Below, in pieces: positions 59,587 through 64,000 of a stretch of DNA of 64,000 nt (positions are counted from its first letter, which is position 1; each line of letters begins with the position of its first letter). The position numbers were made by a program, and so were the translations under genes. The stretch comes from Chitinophagaceae bacterium (GTDB lineage: Bacteria; Bacteroidota; Bacteroidia; Chitinophagales; Chitinophagaceae): assembly GCA_016721725.1 (NCBI GenBank), contig JADKHN010000001.1, forward strand, positions 1,116,001-1,180,000. The letters run 5' to 3'. Under the pieces are notes generated by a model. The model saw only the letters and a program-made list of their open reading frames with translations, had not been told where the DNA came from and made no database searches.

Positions 59587-60351
59587 TTATTTCAGTTCAA
59601 TATAAACCGGGCAATGGTCGCTGTGTTTCACATCCGGATAGATATCGGCGTCGGTGAGCTGTTTCTTCAGGGCTTCCGTTACACAGATGTAATCGATGCG
59701 CCAGCCTTTGTTATTGAGTCGCACACTGGGAAAGCGCTGGCTCCACCAGCTGTACCGGTGCGGTTCCGGGTGAAAGACCCGGAAACTATCCACCCAGCCG
59801 CTGTTCAGGAATTTAGTCATCCACTCCCTTTCTTCCGGTAAGAACCCGCTGCTGTTCTTGTTCCCCCTGGGATCATGGATGTCTATCTCGTGGTGAGCGA
59901 TATTATAATCGCCCAGCAATACGATCTTGGGATGCTTTTTTTGGAGTTTGCTGAGGTAGGTATAGAATTCATCCAGCCACTGGTATTTGAATCCCTGTCT
60001 TTCCTCGCCCGAAGTGCCCGAGGGAAAATAGGCGTTGATCAGCCGGATGTCGCCGAAATCCATTTGTATTACCCGCCCCTCGTCATCACTGGCCTTATGG
60101 CCATTGCCCAAAATGATGTGATCGGGTTTCTGTTTGGAGAAGATGGCCACGCCACTGTATCCTTTCTTTTGCGCACTGTACCAGTGATGATGGAAGCCAA
60201 GGGCCTCGAGCTGTTTCACATCCACATCGTCTTTGGTGGCCTTGGTTTCCTGTAAACAGACGATGTCGGCCGGATCGGTCTTCAGCCAGTCGATGAATCC
60301 TTTTTTCATCGCGGCCCGGATACCATTGACATTATAAGAGATGATGCGCAT
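59587..60351 (-). CDS. xth: exodeoxyribonuclease III
   Basis: A 254-residue ExoIII/AP endonuclease of the exonuclease-endonuclease-phosphatase fold. Motifs are MRIISYNVNGIRAAMKKGF, DIVCLQETKA, the catalytic GDYNIAHHEIDIHDP, WRIDYICVTEAL and the C-terminal SDHCPVYIEL. It repairs abasic sites. Full length. Confidence 0.97.
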   Translation of the reverse strand: MRIISYNVNGIRAAMKKGFIDWLKTDPADIVCLQETKATKDDVDVKQLEALGFHHHWYSAQKKGYSGVAIFSKQKPDHIILGNGHKASDDEGRVIQMDFGDIRLINAYFPSGTSGEERQGFKYQWLDEFYTYLSKLQKKHPKIVLLGDYNIAHHEIDIHDPRGNKNSSGFLPEEREWMTKFLNSGWVDSFRVFHPEPHRYSWWSQRFPSVRLNNKGWRIDYICVTEALKKQLTDADIYPDVKHSDHCPVYIELK

Positions 60352-60440
60352 TTTTTTTACAAACTTAATCAGTTATGGATTGACCGGCCAAAACATTCTG
60401 TTTGTTTGGATGAATATTTCCGGTCTTCTTAGCCGCAAGG

Positions 60441-63161
60441 TTAGTCCAGGATCGGGCGAAGCCATTTGCGTGCTTCCTCCAGGTCCATGCCTTTTCTGCG
60501 GGCATAGTCCGCGAGCTGGTCTTCACCGATCTTTCCCACACCGAAATATTTACTGTCAGGATGAGCGAAATACCAGCCGCAAACGGAAGAGGCCGGGTAC
60601 ATGGCCAGGGATTCGGTCAGGCGGATCCCGGTATTCCCCTCACCGCCCAGTAAGGCGAACAGCTTTAATTTTTCGGTATGGTCGGGACAAGCCGGATAGC
60701 CCGGTGCCGGGCGGATACCCCGGTATTTCTCAGCGATAAGGTCTTCATGATCCAGGTTCTCTTCTTTGTCATATCCCCAAAATCCGAGTCTTGTTCTTTT
60801 ATGTAAGAGTTCGGCGAATGCTTCGGCCAGGCGGTCGGCCAGGGCCTGCAACATGATCTTATTATAATCGTCATGTGCCGATTCAAATTTCCGGAGATGT
60901 TCTTCAATGCCGCTGATGGTCACACTGAAAGCGCCCAGGTGGTCCTGGTAGGGCATTTCGGCCGGGGCGATGAAATCGGCGAGGGAAAGATCGGGTTGGC
61001 CAGCGGTCTTTTTGACCTGCTGGCGAAGAAATTCCAGGGTTACCACGTCAGTACCGTTCAAAACGTCCACCGAATCAGGGCCGGTTTTATTGGCCGGCCA
61101 AAAGCCAACCACTCCGGTGGCCTGCAACCATTTCTCTTCCACGACCTGTTGCAACAGCTTTTTGGCATCCGTAAACAATTTCGATGCTTCAGCTCCGATG
61201 ACGGGATCCACCAGCAATTGCGGGAATTTGCCATGCATCTCCCAGGTGATGAAAAAGGGCTGCCAGTCGATGTACTCGGCGATCTCCGCCAGGGTGATCT
61301 CCGTAAAGGTCTTCGTTCCGGTAAAAGCGGGTGTAACCGGGACATATTTTTTCCAGTCGATCTTCGCGCCATTGGCCTGTGCTTCATCAAAGCGTAAATA
61401 GGACTTGCCCGTGTTCTTATGGCCAAAATCAGCCCTGAGTTTATCGTATTCATCGCGGATGCCGTTGAGGAATTCCGGTTTTTGTTCTTTGCTCAGTAAA
61501 CTACCGGCCACGGTTACACTTCGGCTGGCATCGAGTACATGAACAACCCCTTCATCGTATTGGGGGGCGATCTTGACCGCGGTATGCATCCGGCTGGTGG
61601 TAGCGCCACCGATCAGCAAAGGCAGGTTCATGCCACGGCGTTTCATTTCATGGGCGACATGCACCATCTCATCCAGGGAAGGGGTGATCAGTCCGGATAA
61701 CCCGATGATATCAGCCTTTTCCCTGACCGCTGTCTCGAGGATCTTATCCGTATGAACCATCACACCGAGGTCGATGATGTCGTATCCGTTACAGCCCAGC
61801 ACCACGCCCACGATATTTTTGCCGATATCGTGTACATCGCCTTTGACAGTAGCTAATAATATCTTGGGTGCCCCTGCGCTTTCTTCATTGATGGTCCCTG
61901 CGGCGAGGTGGGCCTGTTTGCGGTCTTCTTTTTCCTGTTCGATATAGGGGGTGAGTACAGCAACCGCTTTTTTCATCACCCTGGCGCTCTTCACCACCTG
62001 GGGCAGGAACATCTTGCCGGCGCCAAACAGGTCGCCCACGATATTCATGCCATCCATCAGGGGGCCTTCGATCACGTCCAGTGGTTTGGCGTATTTGAGA
62101 CGGGCCTCTTCCGTGTCTGCATCGATATGATCCGTGATACCGTTCACCAGCGAGTGCGCCAGCCTTTTTTCAACGGGCTCTTTCCTCCAGCTTTCATCCC
62201 TCACTTCCACCTTGCCCTTGGCCTTGACGGTCTCCGCGAAGCGGATCAGTTTTTCCGTGGCTTCATTATTGTCGTTATTCCGGTTCAGGAGCACGTCTTC
62301 ACACAACTGGCGGAGTTCGGGTTCGATCTCATCATAGACCACGAGTTGTCCCGCATTGACAATGCCCATATCCATCCCCGCTTTGATGGCGTGATAGAGA
62401 AAAACGCTGTGTATAGCCTCCCGGACATGATCGTTGCCCCGGAAAGAGAAAGAAACATTGCTTACGCCGCCACTGACCTTGGTAAGCGGCATGCTATTTT
62501 TGATCTCCCGGGTGGCTTCGATGAAATCAACCGCATAGTTGTTATGTTCCTCGATGCCGGTGGCCACCGCGAAGATATTGGGATCGAAGATGATGTCCTG
62601 GGGGTCGTACCCCACCTGTTCCGTCAGGATCTTATAGGCTCTTTTGCAGATCTCTACTTTCCGTTCTTTGGTATCCGCCTGTCCAACTTCATCAAAGGCC
62701 ATCACGATCACGGCCGCTCCGTAACTTTTACAGGTAAAGGCCTGTTCGATGAATTTCTCCTCGCCTTCCTTCATGGAAATGGAGTTCACGATGCATTTGC
62801 CCTGAACACATTTCAACCCGGCTTCAATGATCTCGAATTTGGAGGAGTCGATCATGATGGGGATTCGGGCGATGTCGGGTTCGGCCTGTACCAGGTTCAG
62901 GAAAGTGGTCATGGCCTTCACGCCGTCCAATAACGCATCATCCATATTCACGTCGATCACCTGGGCCCCGCTTTCCACCTGCTGGCGGGCAACACTGAGG
63001 GCTTCTTCATATTTATCCTCGCGGATCAGTCTGGCGAATTTTTTTGACCCGGTGACATTGGTGCGTTCACCTACATTCACAAAATTGGTTTCCGGCCGAA
63101 CGACAAGCGGCTCCAGTCCGGATAACCTTAAAAAGGGTCTGATATGCATTGGGTCACTCAT
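60441..63161 (-). CDS. metH: cobalamin-dependent methionine synthase, pterin/B12/activation part
   Basis: A 906-residue protein holding the last three domains of MetH. The folate-binding domain starts FVNVGERTNVTGSKKFARLI. The cobalamin cap and binding domain contain the histidine motif DVHDIGKNIVGVV near residue 438 and later SGLITPSLDEMVHVA and LLIGGATTSRMHTAVKI. The activation domain has PQLLVDP, GFWPANK and the AdoMet-binding RPAPGYPACPDHTEK. The homocysteine-binding domain is encoded by the separate upstream gene 7 bp away. Together they would methylate homocysteine from 5-methyltetrahydrofolate. Confidence 0.97.
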   Translation of the reverse strand: MSDPMHIRPFLRLSGLEPLVVRPETNFVNVGERTNVTGSKKFARLIREDKYEEALSVARQQVESGAQVIDVNMDDALLDGVKAMTTFLNLVQAEPDIARIPIMIDSSKFEIIEAGLKCVQGKCIVNSISMKEGEEKFIEQAFTCKSYGAAVIVMAFDEVGQADTKERKVEICKRAYKILTEQVGYDPQDIIFDPNIFAVATGIEEHNNYAVDFIEATREIKNSMPLTKVSGGVSNVSFSFRGNDHVREAIHSVFLYHAIKAGMDMGIVNAGQLVVYDEIEPELRQLCEDVLLNRNNDNNEATEKLIRFAETVKAKGKVEVRDESWRKEPVEKRLAHSLVNGITDHIDADTEEARLKYAKPLDVIEGPLMDGMNIVGDLFGAGKMFLPQVVKSARVMKKAVAVLTPYIEQEKEDRKQAHLAAGTINEESAGAPKILLATVKGDVHDIGKNIVGVVLGCNGYDIIDLGVMVHTDKILETAVREKADIIGLSGLITPSLDEMVHVAHEMKRRGMNLPLLIGGATTSRMHTAVKIAPQYDEGVVHVLDASRSVTVAGSLLSKEQKPEFLNGIRDEYDKLRADFGHKNTGKSYLRFDEAQANGAKIDWKKYVPVTPAFTGTKTFTEITLAEIAEYIDWQPFFITWEMHGKFPQLLVDPVIGAEASKLFTDAKKLLQQVVEEKWLQATGVVGFWPANKTGPDSVDVLNGTDVVTLEFLRQQVKKTAGQPDLSLADFIAPAEMPYQDHLGAFSVTISGIEEHLRKFESAHDDYNKIMLQALADRLAEAFAELLHKRTRLGFWGYDKEENLDHEDLIAEKYRGIRPAPGYPACPDHTEKLKLFALLGGEGNTGIRLTESLAMYPASSVCGWYFAHPDSKYFGVGKIGEDQLADYARRKGMDLEEARKWLRPILD

Positions 63162-63168
63162 GGTAAAA

Positions 63169-64000
63169 TTATTGTTCAGCGAGTTCGGTATCCAGAACAG
63201 GCAAGGCCCTGGGTCTGAAATCTTTCACTTCTTCAGCGATGTGTTTGATATGATCGGGGGTGGTGCCGCAGCATCCACCCACGATATTCACGAATCCTTC
63301 CTTAGCCCATTCTTCTATGATGTGTGCGGTCTGGTGAGGTTGCTCATCATATTCCCCAAAGGCGTTTGGCAATCCTGCGTTGGGATAAGCTGAGGTATAA
63401 CAGGCCGCGATCTGTGATAGCTCTTCGATGTGCGGCCGCATTTCGGAAGCGCCGAGGGCGCAATTGAGCCCGATGCTCAGCGGGTTGGCGTGCATCACCG
63501 AAGTATAAAAGGCTTCCAGGGTCTGTCCGCTTAAGGTTCTTCCGCTTGCGTCGGTGATGGTGCCGCTGATCATGATGGGCAATTCGGATCTTTTGTTATC
63601 CCGGAAATATTTTTTTATCGCATAGATGGCAGCCTTGGCGTTGAGGGTATCGAAGATGGTTTCGATGAGGAGGATGTCCACACCCCCGTCAACCAGTCCT
63701 TTTACCTGTTCGGTGTAAGCGGCAGCCACTTCATCAAAGGTCACAGCCCTGTAACCCGGGTTGTTCACATCGGGGGAGAGGCTCAGGGTCTTGTTCAGCG
63801 GACCGATGGCGCCGGCCACGAACCTGGGTTTGGCCTGATCCTTCAGGGTGTATTCGTCGGCGGCATCCCGGGCGCATTTGGCCGAGGCGGTATTGAGTTC
63901 ATAGGCCAGGGATTGCATGTCGTAATCGGCCTGGGCGATGGACGTGCTGCTGAAGGTATTGGTTTCGATGATATCGGCTCCGGCCTCCAGGTATTGTTTG
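63169..64000 (-). CDS. homocysteine S-methyltransferase domain protein, N-terminus beyond window
   Basis: The frame is open to the window edge (at least 277 codons). It is the homocysteine-binding domain of methionine synthase: AGADIIETNTFSST near the edge, RFVAGAIGPLNKTLSLSPDVNNPGYR, GVDILLIETIFDTLNAKAA, SIGLNCALGASEMRPHI and the zinc-binding GGCCGTTPDHI, whose cysteines with an upstream cysteine hold the metal. Separated from the rest of MetH by 7 bp and a stop, so the enzyme works as two polypeptides. Confidence 0.96.
   Translation of the reverse strand, partial: KQYLEAGADIIETNTFSSTSIAQADYDMQSLAYELNTASAKCARDAADEYTLKDQAKPRFVAGAIGPLNKTLSLSPDVNNPGYRAVTFDEVAAAYTEQVKGLVDGGVDILLIETIFDTLNAKAAIYAIKKYFRDNKRSELPIMISGTITDASGRTLSGQTLEAFYTSVMHANPLSIGLNCALGASEMRPHIEELSQIAACYTSAYPNAGLPNAFGEYDEQPHQTAHIIEEWAKEGFVNIVGGCCGTTPDHIKHIAEEVKDFRPRALPVLDTELAEQ

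Noticed and set aside
61908..62933. 341-codon plus-strand open frame opposite metH
   Set aside because: Antisense shadow of a well-conserved gene; composition is not that of a genuine protein.
1..64000. tRNA, rRNA, phage or plasmid replication genes
   Set aside because: None of the intergenic stretches shows a tRNA cloverleaf or rRNA sequence, and no integrase, replication initiator or phage structural gene was recognised.

Overview
The window looks like a chromosomal segment of a Bacteroidota bacterium, most likely a member of the Chitinophagaceae or close relatives. The signs are a type IX secretion (T9SS) C-terminal sorting domain, giant CARDB-repeat surface proteins, promoters of the TTTG/TAnnTTTG type, the order rplM-rpsI-rpsB-tsf, the small ribosomal protein bTHX, a split methionine synthase and many lipoproteins. 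Family-level placement is inference. No tRNA, rRNA, CRISPR array, intact transposase or phage was seen.

Layout. 0-4.7 kb: a truncated multi-pass membrane protein, obgE, a lipoprotein, and paaG-paaI-paaY on the minus strand. 4.7-12.8 kb (plus strand): a TPR histidine kinase and LuxR-type response regulator, a protein with about forty 17-residue repeats, and three small exported proteins. 12.8-20.8 kb (minus): a DsrE-like protein, paaA-paaB-paaC-CPBP protease-paaD, an orphan gene and a second TPR kinase/regulator pair. 21-36 kb (plus): a three-gene surface module (2953-residue adhesin-like protein, AT-rich RHS protein, T9SS-sorted protein) ending in a strong terminator. 36-38.4 kb (minus): a TetR regulator, paaE and an exported protein. 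38.4-45 kb: a beta-barrel protein, a frameshifted DUF2461-type gene, an HNH-type protein, ligA and an amidohydrolase lipoprotein. 45-48.5 kb: a patch of decayed genes. 48.6-53.3 kb: ribosomal proteins, EF-Ts, a methyltransferase and UMP kinase. 53.3-64 kb: an ECF sigma factor operon, pdxH, bTHX, HU, exonuclease III and methionine synthase.

How the parts work together. The phenylacetyl-CoA epoxidase genes (paaA, B, C, D, E) and accessory genes (paaG, I, Y) sit in three minus-strand blocks separated by plus-strand surface-protein modules. A near-identical 18-bp palindrome lies at the paaA promoter and at the promoter of the TetR gene next to paaE, so one regulator probably controls both blocks. 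The first two-component pair has its own apparent regulon: a palindrome AAYCACC-N6-GGTGA lies exactly 20 bp before a -7-like element upstream of the kinase gene, of the repeat protein and of the next small exported protein.

A further theme is a set of intergenic arrays with a 7-bp period, each with its own heptamer, between paaG/paaI, paaA/paaB, rpsI/rpsB, rpsB/tsf and pdxH/thx. Two of these loci are arranged as inverted repeats.
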